Of a stretch of 64,000 nucleotides of DNA, positions 35,913 through 45,863 are shown in pieces; the stretch's first letter is position 1, and every line of letters begins with the position of its first letter. The position numbers and the translations under genes were made by a program. The notes under the pieces were generated by a model. The model saw nothing but the letters and a program-made list of their open reading frames with translations. It made no database searches and was not told the DNA's origin. Origin of the DNA: Streptococcus mitis (lineage in GTDB: Bacteria > Bacillota > Bacilli > Lactobacillales > Streptococcaceae); assembly GCF_001281025.1 (NCBI RefSeq), contig NZ_CP012646.1, forward strand, positions 1,842,345 through 1,906,344, in the 5' to 3' direction.

Positions 35913-35938
35913 AAGAGGTGTAAGCCTCTTTTTTTTTG
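35913..35938. terminator. Terminator after pbuX
   Basis: AAGAGG/CCTCTT stem (35913-35918 with 35925-35930) followed by eight T residues. Confidence 0.75.
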
Positions 35939-35943
35939 TTTCT

Positions 35944-36348
35944 CTATATCCTTACCTGTCTTTCTTCTGACCGCTGACCCGTGACAAACATGGTAAAGGT
36001 TGCTTTGCAGACATTTCTGCCCTCTTGATTGGTAATATCCACATCCACGACACAGGTTGTGCGACCTTGATGGACACATTCTCCTTTAATAGTCAACACA
36101 TCGTCGAGTTTTCCTGCCTTGAGGTAGTTGATAGAGGATTGTAGTGTCACCCCATCAAGTCCCAGCGAGATAACCACCAAACCACTGATCTGGTCGCAAA
36201 GGGTAAAGAGATAGCCACCATGGGCATTGCCATAGTAGTTGAGCGACGAGTCCACTACTTTGGTCGTCACCACAACGTGACCATCTCTCATTTTTTCAAT
36301 TTCATAATTTTCAAAGGCAGATATAGCGTCAAAATGAAAATCTTTCAT
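35944..36348 (-). CDS. PaaI/YdiI-type hotdog thioesterase
   Basis: Cytoplasmic acyl-CoA thioesterase-like protein of 134 residues, single hotdog domain. NAHGGYLFTLCDQISGLVV (residues ~44-62) is the conserved helix with the catalytic Asp/Gln region, followed by LQSSINYLKAG. The ATG at 36348 has AGGAGGAAACG before it; a start seven codons earlier overlaps that site. The acyl substrate is unknown. It is separated from galT by 70 bases and may be monocistronic. Confidence 0.82.
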   Translation of the reverse strand: MKDFHFDAISAFENYEIEKMRDGHVVVTTKVVDSSLNYYGNAHGGYLFTLCDQISGLVVISLGLDGVTLQSSINYLKAGKLDDVLTIKGECVHQGRTTCVVDVDITNQEGRNVCKATFTMFVTGQRSEERQVRI

Positions 36349-36417
36349 CGTTTCCTCCTGATATTTCAAACGACACTATGATACTACTTTTTATAGGACT
36401 GTGCAAGGAGAAAGCTC

Positions 36418-37902
36418 CTAGTCTGGCAAAATTCCGACCTGCTCCACAAAGCGCATAAAGGCTGCTTGTCCCTGTTCCGTTTGCTTGTAGACTCCTGCAT
36501 CCTCAAGTACACGTGCAAAGATAGCACCAACAGAGTCCTTGACAATTTCAAGGGCTTTTTCTTTATCTGTTAGGTCTAGATGTTGGACTTTGAGTTGGTC
36601 TGCCCATTCCTGATGATAATCGGCAACTGTATCAGCTTCTCCTACAAGATAGCTAGCGACTTGCTCCACCTCTTCTTTTAGACGTGGTGGCAAGATTGCC
36701 AAGCCCATGACCTCAATCAAGCCGATATTTTCCTTCTTGATATGTTGGACATCCTTGTGGGGATGATAGATGCCATCAGGATGCTCTGGCGATGTCTGAT
36801 TGTCTCGCAAGACCAAGTCCAACTCAAACTGTCCATCGCGTTTACGGGCAATGGGTGTGATGGTATGATGCGGTGTCCCATCAGTCTCAGCCAAAATCTG
36901 CACTTCAGGGTCTGAATACTGACGCCATTCCTGCAAAATCTTATCAGCCAAGTTGATCAAATCCTCTTTGGAAGCCGAAGTCAAACGCAACACTGACATT
37001 GGCCACTTAACAATTCCAGCCTTGACCTGCTTAAAACCAGTAAAACGGAAAGTCTTTTGCAAGGGAGCCAATTCCATAGGAAATACGTGACGGCCTCCCT
37101 GATAGTGGTCATGAGTTAGAATAGAGCCACCCACAATCGGCAGGTCGGCATTAGAGCCAGCAAAATAGCCTGGAAACTGCTCTACGATAGCCAGCAAACG
37201 CTCAAAGCTCTGCCGGCTAATGGCCATGGGACGGTGCTGGCCGTCTAAGAAAATACAATGCTCATTAAAATAAGCATAGGGCGAATACTGGAAGCCCCAC
37301 TCCTGACCAGCCATTTCAAAACGGATAATCCGGTGATTGCTGCGAGCTGGGTGGTTGACCCGACCATGGTAGCCTTCATTCTCTAGACAAAGCTGACACT
37401 GTGGATAATTACTAGCTTGCACCAACTTGGCAGCCGCAATCTCTTTCGGATCCTTTTCAGGCTTAGAGAGATTGATGGTAATTTCAAGTTCTCCATAGTC
37501 AGATGGAACACGATAAGCTATATTTTTAGCAATAGCCTTGAGTTTGATGTAGTCATTTTTCTGACTGAGTTGGTAAAAATCCTCTATCGCTTGCTCAGGA
37601 GAGTGGGCATAAGCTTCCCAGAAGTCACGATTGACCTGACTCGGACAAGGGGTCACCAAATCCATCAGTTCAGCACCAAGGATTTCACGCGCAGTCTGAC
37701 TATCCTCAATCGTCTCTAATCGAACGGCTTCCTCAACCAGCTGGTCCTTGAGGTCAATCACTTTATCCAGATCCGTCTCAACTTCCAAAACACCATCTCC
37801 CACTCGAGCCAAGACACGATTGGTCAGGTAGATTCGATCCATTTCTTCAAATGAACTTTCAGAAATGACATATGTTACAAATTTATCTACTAAGGTCACC
37901 AT
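36418..37902 (-). CDS. galT: Galactose-1-phosphate uridylyltransferase, class II
   Basis: Cytoplasmic Leloir enzyme of 494 residues that swaps UMP between UDP-glucose and galactose-1-phosphate. It belongs to the long Gram-positive type. [20 protein letters not shown], the [22 protein letters not shown] segment with the HxH-type His residues, and [22 protein letters not shown] are visible. AAAAGGAGGC precedes the ATG, 15 bases after the galK stop. Confidence 0.92.
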   Translation of the reverse strand: MVTLVDKFVTYVISESSFEEMDRIYLTNRVLARVGDGVLEVETDLDKVIDLKDQLVEEAVRLETIEDSQTAREILGAELMDLVTPCPSQVNRDFWEAYAHSPEQAIEDFYQLSQKNDYIKLKAIAKNIAYRVPSDYGELEITINLSKPEKDPKEIAAAKLVQASNYPQCQLCLENEGYHGRVNHPARSNHRIIRFEMAGQEWGFQYSPYAYFNEHCIFLDGQHRPMAISRQSFERLLAIVEQFPGYFAGSNADLPIVGGSILTHDHYQGGRHVFPMELAPLQKTFRFTGFKQVKAGIVKWPMSVLRLTSASKEDLINLADKILQEWRQYSDPEVQILAETDGTPHHTITPIARKRDGQFELDLVLRDNQTSPEHPDGIYHPHKDVQHIKKENIGLIEVMGLAILPPRLKEEVEQVASYLVGEADTVADYHQEWADQLKVQHLDLTDKEKALEIVKDSVGAIFARVLEDAGVYKQTEQGQAAFMRFVEQVGILPD

Positions 37903-37917
37903 AAAGCCTCCTTTTGA

Positions 37918-39096
37918 CTAGTCAAGGACGCGAGTGCCACCTGCAACTTCAGCGATATAGAAGCTTGGAGCGTAGCCAACTACTTCCTCGTAGTATTTAC
38001 CAACAGCTTCCTTAAAGGCCTCAACAGCATCTTTTTGCACCAAAGCAATGGCACATCCGCCAAAACCTGCCCCTGTCATACGAGCACCGAGAACTCCTTC
38101 TTGTGCCCAAGCTGTGTGAACAAGAGTATCCAATTCCAAACCAGTTACTTCATAATCATGCTCTAGGGAAACGTGAGATGCATTCATCAAGCGACCAAAT
38201 GTTTCCAAATCTCCTGCTTGAAGGGCTACTTGGGCTTTGAGAGTACGTTGGTTTTCAAGCACAGCATGGCGAGCACGTTTCAAACGATTTTCATCTTTAA
38301 TCAGATAACTGTATTGGTCAAAGGCCCACTCGTCCAATTCACCCAAGGTCTGAATATCTAAGGCAACTTGCAATTCTTCCACCGCTTTTTCACACTCAGC
38401 ACGACGTTCATTGTATTTAGAGTCCGCCAATTCACGGCGTTTATTGGTGTTCATAATAACAACGACATTGTCCTTCAAATCAAGTGGCACCAAGTCATAC
38501 TCTAAAGTGTTAGTATCTAAGTAAATAGCACGTTGGTCCGCTCCCATTCCGATAGCAAACTGGTCCATGATACCAGAATTGACTCCGATAAAGTTATTTT
38601 CTGTTTGTTTGCCGATTTTAACCAAATCGAGACGCTCTAATTTTAAATCAAAGAGATGCTCTGCCACGACTCCTGTCAAAAGTTCCAAGGATGCTGAAGA
38701 AGACAAGCCAGCACCATTTGGAATATTCCCATAAACATAAAAATCAAAACCTTTGTCAATCACGTGCCCAGCTTCTTGCAAGAAATGAAGAACTCCTTTT
38801 GGATAATTGGTCCAGTTGTGCTCTTTTTCAAACTTGAGATCCGCTAAAGGCACTTCGATAATGCCCTTTTCCTCAAAGTTAGCTGAGTAGAAACGTAAAA
38901 TTTGGTCGTCACGCTTACGAGCTGCACCGTAAGTTCCCAAGGAAATAGCAGCAGGAAAAACGTGCCCACCGTTGTAGTCTGTGTGCTCACCAATCAAATT
39001 GATACGACCTGGTGAAAAGAATGTTTGGTCTGCTTCTTGACCAAAAACAGCAAAAAAATCTTTGCGAAGAGTTTCAGCAGTAAGATGTTGTGTCAT
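37918..39096 (-). CDS. galK: Galactokinase
   Basis: Cytoplasmic GHMP kinase of 392 residues. The galactose signature [15 protein letters not shown] (residues ~27-41), the ATP loop [13 protein letters not shown] (~120) and [17 protein letters not shown] near the end are intact, with catalytic Asp in GIMDQFAI. It starts the galKT transcript, facing galR, with a cre and GalR-type sites between them. Confidence 0.93.
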   Translation of the reverse strand: MTQHLTAETLRKDFFAVFGQEADQTFFSPGRINLIGEHTDYNGGHVFPAAISLGTYGAARKRDDQILRFYSANFEEKGIIEVPLADLKFEKEHNWTNYPKGVLHFLQEAGHVIDKGFDFYVYGNIPNGAGLSSSASLELLTGVVAEHLFDLKLERLDLVKIGKQTENNFIGVNSGIMDQFAIGMGADQRAIYLDTNTLEYDLVPLDLKDNVVVIMNTNKRRELADSKYNERRAECEKAVEELQVALDIQTLGELDEWAFDQYSYLIKDENRLKRARHAVLENQRTLKAQVALQAGDLETFGRLMNASHVSLEHDYEVTGLELDTLVHTAWAQEGVLGARMTGAGFGGCAIALVQKDAVEAFKEAVGKYYEEVVGYAPSFYIAEVAGGTRVLD

Positions 39097-39135
39097 ATGA
39101 ATTCTCCTTTTACTGTCCGTTAAGTCACCTTAACG

Positions 39136-40263
<1,128 letters not shown>

Positions 40264-40286
40264 CTCCACAAATTAAAAATGACAAA

Positions 40287-40325
40287 AAATCCTAATAGAG
40301 AGTCTCAAATCTCCATTAGGATTTT
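40287..40325. terminator. Bidirectional terminator between galR and adh
   Basis: AAATCCTAATAGAG on the left pairs with CTCCATTAGGATTTT on the right, with A and T tracts on both sides, between convergent genes. Confidence 0.82.
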
Positions 40326-40330
40326 CTTTT

Positions 40331-41368
40331 TTAGGCCATCACAATCATAGACTTAATGGTCTTACGTTCATCCATATCTTTATAAGCTTGATCAATATCT
40401 TCTAATTTATAGCTTGAAGTAAAGACACGGCCTGGATTGATATCACCATCAAGGACGGCTTTTAGTAAAAATTGCTTATCATATGTTGTCGCAGAAGCTG
40501 CCCCACCTGCTACAGAGATATTTTGCATAAATGTCGAACCAAGAGCACGATTATTATAGTGTGGGACTCCTACAAATCCCATACGCCCTCCATTATGAAG
40601 GACACCTAGCGCCTGTTCTACAGCAGCCTCCGTACCAACACATTCAAGTGCTGCGTCCGCTCCGCCACTGAGAATTTCACGCACCTTGGCAATACCTTCT
40701 TGACCTCGCTCAGCTACAAAAGCTGTCGCACCCGACTCCAGAGCCATCTTTTGACGATCTTCATGACGACTCATGAGGATAATTTGCGACGCACCACGCA
40801 TCTTCGCCGCGATGACAGCACATTGACCTACAGCACCATCACCAATGACCACAACCTTATCCCCTTTTTGAACATTAGCAACACGCGCCGCATGATAGCC
40901 TGTCGGCATAACATCTGCAAGAGTCAAGAGGGACTTTAGCATACCTTCTGTGTAGTCAGAAGGTTGTCCAGGGATTTTAACCAGCGCCCAGTTTGCATAA
41001 TGGAATCGGATATATTCCGCCTGGACACCATCTGACCAGTTGTTACCAATATGGCGATCACAAGTCCCGTCATAGCCTGCACGACAGGCATCACACTCAC
41101 CACATCCATGTGTAAACGGGACAATGACAAAATCACCAGATTTTACTGTAGTGACGTTCTCACCAACTTCTTCGACAATCCCGATCGCCTCATGACCACT
41201 ATTTCTATGTCCTTCTTCGATTTCGGGATTCCGGTAACTCCAGAGATCTGAACCACAAACGCAAGTACGTACTATCCTGATAATTGCATCATCTGCTTCT
41301 ATAATTTGCGGACGTTCAATGCTAGCAAGTCCAACCTGGCCTGCCTTTGTATATACTGCTGATTTCAT
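40331..41368 (-). CDS. adhC: Zinc-dependent alcohol dehydrogenase of the NmlR regulon
   Basis: Cytoplasmic medium-chain dehydrogenase of 345 residues. Catalytic zinc ligands are seen in TCVCGSDLW and GHEAIG, and the structural zinc site in CGECDACRAGYDGTC. The Rossmann loop is VIGDGAVGQCAV. In pneumococcus this gene is activated by NmlR and helps against aldehyde, formaldehyde and nitrosothiol stress. It starts directly after nmlR on the same strand. The symbol is by synteny. Confidence 0.87.
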   Translation of the reverse strand: MKSAVYTKAGQVGLASIERPQIIEADDAIIRIVRTCVCGSDLWSYRNPEIEEGHRNSGHEAIGIVEEVGENVTTVKSGDFVIVPFTHGCGECDACRAGYDGTCDRHIGNNWSDGVQAEYIRFHYANWALVKIPGQPSDYTEGMLKSLLTLADVMPTGYHAARVANVQKGDKVVVIGDGAVGQCAVIAAKMRGASQIILMSRHEDRQKMALESGATAFVAERGQEGIAKVREILSGGADAALECVGTEAAVEQALGVLHNGGRMGFVGVPHYNNRALGSTFMQNISVAGGAASATTYDKQFLLKAVLDGDINPGRVFTSSYKLEDIDQAYKDMDERKTIKSMIVMA

Positions 41369-41722
41369 TTAATATTTTCCTTCCTTATAAAGTTTAATTT
41401 TGAGATTTAAACGATTTAAAGCTGTCTGTAGCTGAGACAAGCGCTCCTCTAATTTTTTCTTTTCCTCTTCTAAAATACCAAGCCTCTCCTTTCTCGTTTC
41501 ATCCCCCTTTTGGTAGAGCGACATATAGTCAACTAAACTGTCTACAGAGACACCCGCCGAACGAAAACACTTAATAAATTCCAACGCTTCGATATCCTGG
41601 TCTTGAAAATCACGAATCCCTGTTGCGGTACGAGTAATCGGTGACACAAGACCAACCCGTTCATAATACCGAATCGTATCCGCTGAAATTCCCAACAAAT
41701 CACTGGCAGATTTAATATTCAT
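41369..41722 (-). CDS. nmlR: MerR family thiol/aldehyde stress regulator
   Basis: DNA-binding activator of 117 residues. MerR HTH and wing: MNIKSASDLLGISADTIRYY and YERVGLVSP. The single Cys in EFIKCFRSAG (near residue 53) is the sensing residue of the NmlR branch, and a coiled-coil (EEEKKKLEERLSQLQTALNRL) forms the dimer helix. Its promoter has the 19-base spacer expected for MerR control. Confidence 0.92.
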   Translation of the reverse strand: MNIKSASDLLGISADTIRYYERVGLVSPITRTATGIRDFQDQDIEALEFIKCFRSAGVSVDSLVDYMSLYQKGDETRKERLGILEEEKKKLEERLSQLQTALNRLNLKIKLYKEGKY

Positions 41723-41780
41723 AGGCTAACCTCCTCTCATTTTATTTACTGAGTTTAAGCTATTCGAACTCACTTATCTC

Positions 41781-41811
41781 ATTATATAACTTTGAGTTGA
41801 CTCCAAGTCAA
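41781..41811 (-). promoter_or_regulatory. nmlR-adhC promoter, 19-base spacer with MerR palindrome
   Basis: TTGACT (complement of 41806-41811), 19 bases, TATAAT (complement of 41781-41786). The spacer contains CTTGGAGT-CA-ACTCAAAG, an inverted repeat centred between the hexamers, as MerR-type activators require. Confidence 0.88.
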
Positions 41812-41921
41812 GCATTTTGCACCAAATCGAAGAACATTTTTTAATGATTAGTTCTCTTATCAGCATACCTTTTCATCAAGCAAAGAAAGAGGTTGGGGAA
41901 AGCGTATTTAAAAGCAAAAAG

Positions 41922-41965
41922 CGCATAGTATCAAATGCTTAGAAACCTTGATACTATGCGTTTTT
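41922..41965. terminator. Strong hairpin terminator upstream of nmlR / downstream of czcD
   Basis: A perfect 13-bp stem, CGCATAGTATCAA (41922-41934) with TTGATACTATGCG (41948-41960), with A residues left and T residues right. It stops czcD transcription on the minus strand before nmlR. Confidence 0.82.
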
Positions 41966-42023
41966 ATGTGTGAAGAATTACTTCATTTTCTCTTGAAATT
42001 AAGTTTTGTCCCAGCTGCTTTTT

Positions 42024-42914
42024 CTAGTGTTGATGCCCATGGGCTTGCTCTAAGGCTGTTACCTTTCGCTTATGTTGCGCATGATTGCTTTGACTGGTGT
42101 CCACTTCGATAGTAATATTCTGCACACCTCTTTCTTCTAAGAGCTGACGTACTTGATTCTTTGTTTCCGTCATCTCCTCCCAATCCTCTAAACAGATATG
42201 GATAATAGCATTATTTTCTAGACCATCCATGGACCAAATGCTAAGTTGATTGACACTTTTGACATTGGTCAGAGCCTCCAAATCCTTCTCCAAATCACCC
42301 GTCTCTAGTCCTTCTGGCACAGCATCCAGGAAAATCTTGAGTGCGCTCCAAAATCGAGGAATAGCTTTTGTTAGAATGAAGATGGAAATGACAAGCGATA
42401 AGAGCGGATCAAGGATATACCAATCTGTAAATCGGAGGATAATCGCCATTAGAATGACAGCCAACCAACCTAGAGTATCTTCCAAAAAGTGCAGGCTCAG
42501 AATTGACTCGTTCTTTGTCTTTCCCTTACGAACTACTAGACTAGCTAGCACATTGATACTGACTGCAATGATTCCTAGCCAGAGTACGCCTTCGTCATCA
42601 ACGGGCTGTGGATTAAAAAGTTTAGTTATATTTTCCAAGATCACTAGAATGGATCCTGTGATAAGAATCACAGCAGTCACTAGGGCCCCTAAAAGACTAA
42701 ATCGCTTGTAACCCAAGGTGTATTGCCTATCTTCTTCTCTATTTGAGATTGTTTCTAAAAAGGCCGATATGCCGATTGCTATAGCATCTCCCAAGTCATG
42801 GACAGAATCAGCAAGAACAGCACTTGAACCGAAGATTCCTCCTGCGATAAACTCAACAATAGCATAGCTTAAATTTAAGAAAAAAGCTACCCAAACAGTA
42901 TATTTTGCCTTCAT
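42024..42914 (-). CDS. czcD: Cation diffusion facilitator, zinc efflux
   Basis: Inner-membrane zinc/proton antiporter of about 296 residues. The metal site residues lie in LADSVHDLGDA (helix 2) and LEDTLGWLAVILMA (helix 5), with a His-rich C-terminal tail (HAQHKRKVTALEQAHGHQH). The start at 42914 is chosen since AAAGGA touches the earlier ATG but sits nine bases before this one. It is divergent from sczA, whose product activates czcD when zinc is high in pneumococcus. Confidence 0.92.
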   Translation of the reverse strand: MKAKYTVWVAFFLNLSYAIVEFIAGGIFGSSAVLADSVHDLGDAIAIGISAFLETISNREEDRQYTLGYKRFSLLGALVTAVILITGSILVILENITKLFNPQPVDDEGVLWLGIIAVSINVLASLVVRKGKTKNESILSLHFLEDTLGWLAVILMAIILRFTDWYILDPLLSLVISIFILTKAIPRFWSALKIFLDAVPEGLETGDLEKDLEALTNVKSVNQLSIWSMDGLENNAIIHICLEDWEEMTETKNQVRQLLEERGVQNITIEVDTSQSNHAQHKRKVTALEQAHGHQH

Positions 42915-42944
42915 CTTTCTCATTCCTTTGTTATAATAGATTTA

Positions 42945-42959
42945 TGAACACCTTGTTCA
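42945..42959. promoter_or_regulatory. SczA-type operator in the czcD/sczA region
   Basis: TGAACA-CCT-TGTTCA, a perfect inverted repeat of the TGTTCA word used by SczA, lies about 30 bases before czcD. A further TGAACA (43016-43021) lies before sczA. Confidence 0.75.
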
Positions 42960-43040
42960 TTATCCACTAAAACTCAAAGAAAGGATAGAAGCAAAACGTC
43001 AGCTTTATTCAGTTCTGAACAATTTGCCTCAAGTGTCCAT

Positions 43041-43577
43041 ATGACTACCATTGACCGCCGTATCAGCAAAACAAAAAAAGCCATCTATCAAGCTTTTCTA
43101 CAACTTTTAAACGATAAGGGGTACGAATCCACTACCGTTCAGGATATCATTGATCTCGCAGATGTGGGACGATCCACCTTTTACTGTCACTATGAGAGTA
43201 AGGAACTACTTCTGGACGAACTTTGCCGCGGCCTCTTCCATCACCTCTTTGAAAGAGAGCAATCCATTTCAATCGAGGATTATCTCTCCCATCTCTTTCT
43301 TCACTTTCAAAAAAACCAAGACCATATCACCAGTCTACTATTTTCAAAAAATGACTACTTCCTCCGTCAACTCCATAAAGAGCTAGAACACCATGTCTAT
43401 TCCGTGCTAGCTGATAAGTTGAAAAAAGCTCACCCAAGTCTGCCTCCTTCTTACCTCCAACACTTAGTCATGTCCAACTTTATCGAGACATTGACCTGGT
43501 GGCTCAAAAAAGGGCAAGACTTTACAGACCAGGAAGTTGTCCAATTTTATCTAGACCTTCTCATTCCTAAAAATTGA
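43041..43577 (+). CDS. sczA: TetR family zinc-responsive regulator
   Basis: DNA-binding regulator of 178 residues. The TetR HTH covers residues ~8-55 (ISKTKKAIYQAFLQLLNDKG, TTVQDIIDLADVGRSTFYCH). The ligand domain carries His and Cys residues (HLFEREQ, LHKELEHHVYS) that may bind zinc. Divergent from czcD, as in pneumococcus, where SczA activates czcD in response to zinc. Confidence 0.88.
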   Translation: MTTIDRRISKTKKAIYQAFLQLLNDKGYESTTVQDIIDLADVGRSTFYCHYESKELLLDELCRGLFHHLFEREQSISIEDYLSHLFLHFQKNQDHITSLLFSKNDYFLRQLHKELEHHVYSVLADKLKKAHPSLPPSYLQHLVMSNFIETLTWWLKKGQDFTDQEVVQFYLDLLIPKN

Positions 43578-43590
43578 ATACAGAGTAGAG

Positions 43591-43666
43591 CTCAGTTGCC
43601 TTATTTCTTGGTTACTGAGTTTTTTATCTTTTCAACAACAAAAGAGGACACGCCTATCCTCTTTTT
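43591..43666. terminator. Two terminators between sczA and the pnuC remnant
   Basis: CTCAGT...ACTGAGTTTTTT (43591-43625) follows sczA. AAAGAGGA...TCCTCTTTTTT (43641-43666) has tracts on both sides and can also stop the minus-strand pnuC remnant. Confidence 0.75.
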
Positions 43667-43743
43667 CATAATATAAAATCCTTTATTATCAACTCTATCT
43701 GTTTTAACCGAAAACTCAAAACAGCACTTTTAAACATCTCTTC

Positions 43744-44270
43744 TTAGTTAGGTAAGTCAGTATTCTGCTTAGCTGCCTTGCTCCATTGATACCAACCAAC
43801 TAGACTGTTAATGAGATAAATTAGATATTTCCCTTGAATTTGCAGGCTTTCTCCCCACCAAAGATAGATTGAAAAGACATTGGTAGCTGCCCAGAATATC
43901 CATTGTTCACGGTAAACAGCTGTCATGAGGATTTGCCCTACCCCATTGGTCGCATCTGTGATTGAATCACGATAGGGACGATTGGCACCGATAGACTGAT
44001 AAATAAACCCAAAGGCCAACCACCAAAGAACACTAATGGAAAGATACTTGGTCCAACCCTTGCCGTCCAATTTACGTGCAACAAACTCTTGCTTTTCTTT
44101 CTTGAACTGTGCTTGGTAGATCCAAACCAAGAGACCAATTGGCTGCATAATTGTAAAATAGAGAGTTGTTAAAACCTCACCATAGAAGCCTTTTTGAAGG
44201 GCAAGCACCAGATAAATGATGGAATTAATCAAACCAAATAGGTAGTTACTAGCACGACCTTCAGCTTCTC
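43744..44270 (-). pseudogene. pnuC: Nicotinamide riboside transporter PnuC, 5' end lost
   Basis: The frame reads AEGRASNYLFGLINSIIYLV, continues LALQKGFYGEVLTTLYFTIM and ends WYQWSKAAKQNTDLPN. This is the C-terminal ~170 residues of PnuC, including NRPYRDSITDATNGVGQILM with the conserved Asp-Asn that bind substrate. The usual ~90 N-terminal residues are missing; upstream the frame meets a TGA and then the IS6 fragment. No start codon with a ribosome site exists. It normally lies next to proWX, from which the foreign island now separates it. Confidence 0.82.
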
Positions 44271-44304
44271 AAAGAGCAGAAAAAAGGTTAGTAAGGCTTG
44301 AGAG

Positions 44305-44628
44305 ATGAATCATTTTAAAGGCAAACAATTCCAACAAGACGTCATCATTGTCGCTGTTGGTTATTACCTACGTTACAATCTGAGCTATCGTGAAGTTCAG
44401 GAATTGCTTTATGACCGTGGAATAAATGTTTGTCACACTACGATTTATCGGTGGGTTCAAGAATACAGTAAAATCCTCTATCATCTCTGGAAAAAGAAAA
44501 ATAAATAGTCCTTCTATTCGTGGAAAATGGATGAAACCTATATCAAAATTAAGGGGCGTTGGCATTATCTCTATCGAGCGATTGATGCGGACGGTTTAAC
44601 ATTGGATATCTGGTTACGAAAGAAACGT
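44305..44628 (+). pseudogene. IS6 family (ISS1/IS1216-like) transposase, N-terminal part with stop
   Basis: Reads MNHFKGKQFQQDVIIVAVGY, then LRYNLSYREVQELLYDRGIN, the HTH of IS6 transposases. A TAG (44506-44508) after WKKKNK replaces what is normally a Gln codon. The same frame then continues with the first catalytic Asp (MDETYIKIKGRW), RAIDADGLTLDIWLRKKR, and breaks off at 44628 where RepB sequence begins. About half of the ~226 residues remain; the second and third catalytic residues are gone. Confidence 0.88.
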
Positions 44629-45000
44629 CGAGCAGACGATAACAGCTATAAGTTAGAAGATACCGCCTATCAAGAAGATAAAGCACGCAAAGCAGAAACC
44701 GAAGATAAGCTAGCTATTGAAGCAATGAAAAGCAAGTACACCACGCTATTGCTAGAAAATATGTTGCTAAGTCCGTTTGAAATGCAAGATACAAAAATCA
44801 TGGCAGGATTGCAAGTCTATGTTTACCCCCTCTATGACGAACTGAAAGAATTAAGAGGGCTAAATAGTGTTAAAGACCACTTGTCTTATGTTGCCAGCAG
44901 ACGTGAAGAATATTCTAAGCATAATATCGCACGCTACCTCAAAAAAGCCATTGAACAATATCTACCAACGGTTAAAAGGCAGGACTTAAACCATGAGTGA
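44629..45000 (+). pseudogene. Plasmid replication protein RepB, C-terminal part, fused in frame to IS6
   Basis: Reads RADDNSYKLEDTAYQEDKAR, then ELKELRGLNSVKDHLSYVAS and ends AIEQYLPTVKRQDLNHE. This is the last ~120 residues of the Rep_3-type initiator of lactococcal theta plasmids, without its DNA-binding winged helices. The frame joins the transposase fragment without a stop, giving a possible 157-residue chimera from 44527. It cannot start replication. It overlaps the next gene by eight bases as in plasmids. Confidence 0.82.
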
Positions 45001-45490
45001 AGACTTAAAAACGATCAAAGAGCTGGCGGATGAGTTGAGTGTTACAAAACAAAATATTCAATATCACTACCAAAGGTTACCAAAAGAATTACAGCTTAAA
45101 AGTTCCAATGGGTCTAATCTAATAAATTCTAAAGCAGAAAAAATAATTTTAGGTAAAGTAGAAAGTAGTAGCAAATCAAATACCAAAGACCAACAAATAA
45201 GTAGCAAAGACCAACAAATAGAAAAACTAACTAATTTGTTAGACCAGTAACAACGATTAGCCTTGCAAGATAAAAAGTTGCTAGAAGAATACAAGGCGGA
45301 AAATGATAACTTAAAAGCCCTCAAAATGCACTCACAGGAAACAGAATTCAAACACTTAGACAATCAATATAAAGATGAAGTGAACGCTCTTAAAGAGAAG
45401 TTGGAAAATTTGCAGAAACAAATCAAAGATCAAAAAAGGATAGAAGAACAAGAAAAACCAATAAAATGGTGGGGACTATGGCGAAAATAG
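44993..45490 (+). pseudogene. Plasmid DUF536 (RepX/OrfX) protein, internal stop
   Basis: HTH-like beginning (TIKELADELSVTKQNIQYHY) and a long coiled coil. A TAA at 45248-45250 after LTNLLDQ replaces a Gln codon; the same frame resumes at once with QRLALQDKKLLEEYKAENDN and ends PIKWWGLWRK, the conserved DUF536 end. About 165 residues without the stop. This protein accompanies RepB in lactococcal plasmids. Confidence 0.82.
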
Positions 45491-45639
45491 ATGATTCAGT
45501 TAAAAAGAAAGTTCCAGAATTGCGATTTAAAGGATTCACGGATGAATGGGAACAGCGTAAGTTGGGAGACGAAGTTCGAATAGTGATGGGACAGTCTCCT
45601 AATTCAGAAAATAATACTGATGATCCTAATGGGCGCTAA
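45478..45639 (+). pseudogene. Type I restriction specificity subunit HsdS, first 53 codons
   Basis: MAKIDDSVKKKVPELRFKGF followed by TDEWEQRKLGDE and MGQSPNSENN is the usual start of a plasmid HsdS. The frame ends after DDPNGR where the sequence changes. The target-recognition domains are lost. It overlaps the DUF536 end by 13 bases, as in plasmids such as those of lactococci that carry repB-orfX-hsdS. Confidence 0.8.
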
Positions 45640-45863
45640 AAATGCGAAGACCTATGAAGACCTATTTTGTATTAGTCAAACAAAAAATCCAAAAGAAATG
45701 GTATATGATTATGACCATGAAACAAAGTAAAATCAAACCGAGTGATCTGAGGAAGCACCCGATGATCATGAAACGTTATTAAACACAAAAGTCACCCATG
45801 TGAGTTCTTGCCAGAAGCTGAAGTTAATCCTTCAACCTGGAAAACCCGCAGAGGTGACTTTTT
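45640..45863. other. Junction DNA between plasmid remnant and ECF operon, with terminator
   Basis: A plus-strand frame reads NAKTYEDLFCISQTKNPKEM then VYDYDHETK-stop (to about 45730), perhaps the end of another lost gene that I do not recognise. AAAAGTCACC (about 45787) and GGTGACTTTT (about 45854) form a long-looped inverted repeat that can end the minus-strand ECF transcript. Confidence 0.45.

Noticed and set aside
43744..44232. Intact short PnuC starting at a TTG at 44232
   Set aside because: The frame continues upstream with PnuC-like residues (AEGRASNYLFG) and there is no ribosome site; it is a truncated gene.
44305..45490. A working plasmid replicon integrated in the chromosome
   Set aside because: RepB lacks its DNA-binding half, DUF536 has a stop, and no iteron repeats were seen upstream.
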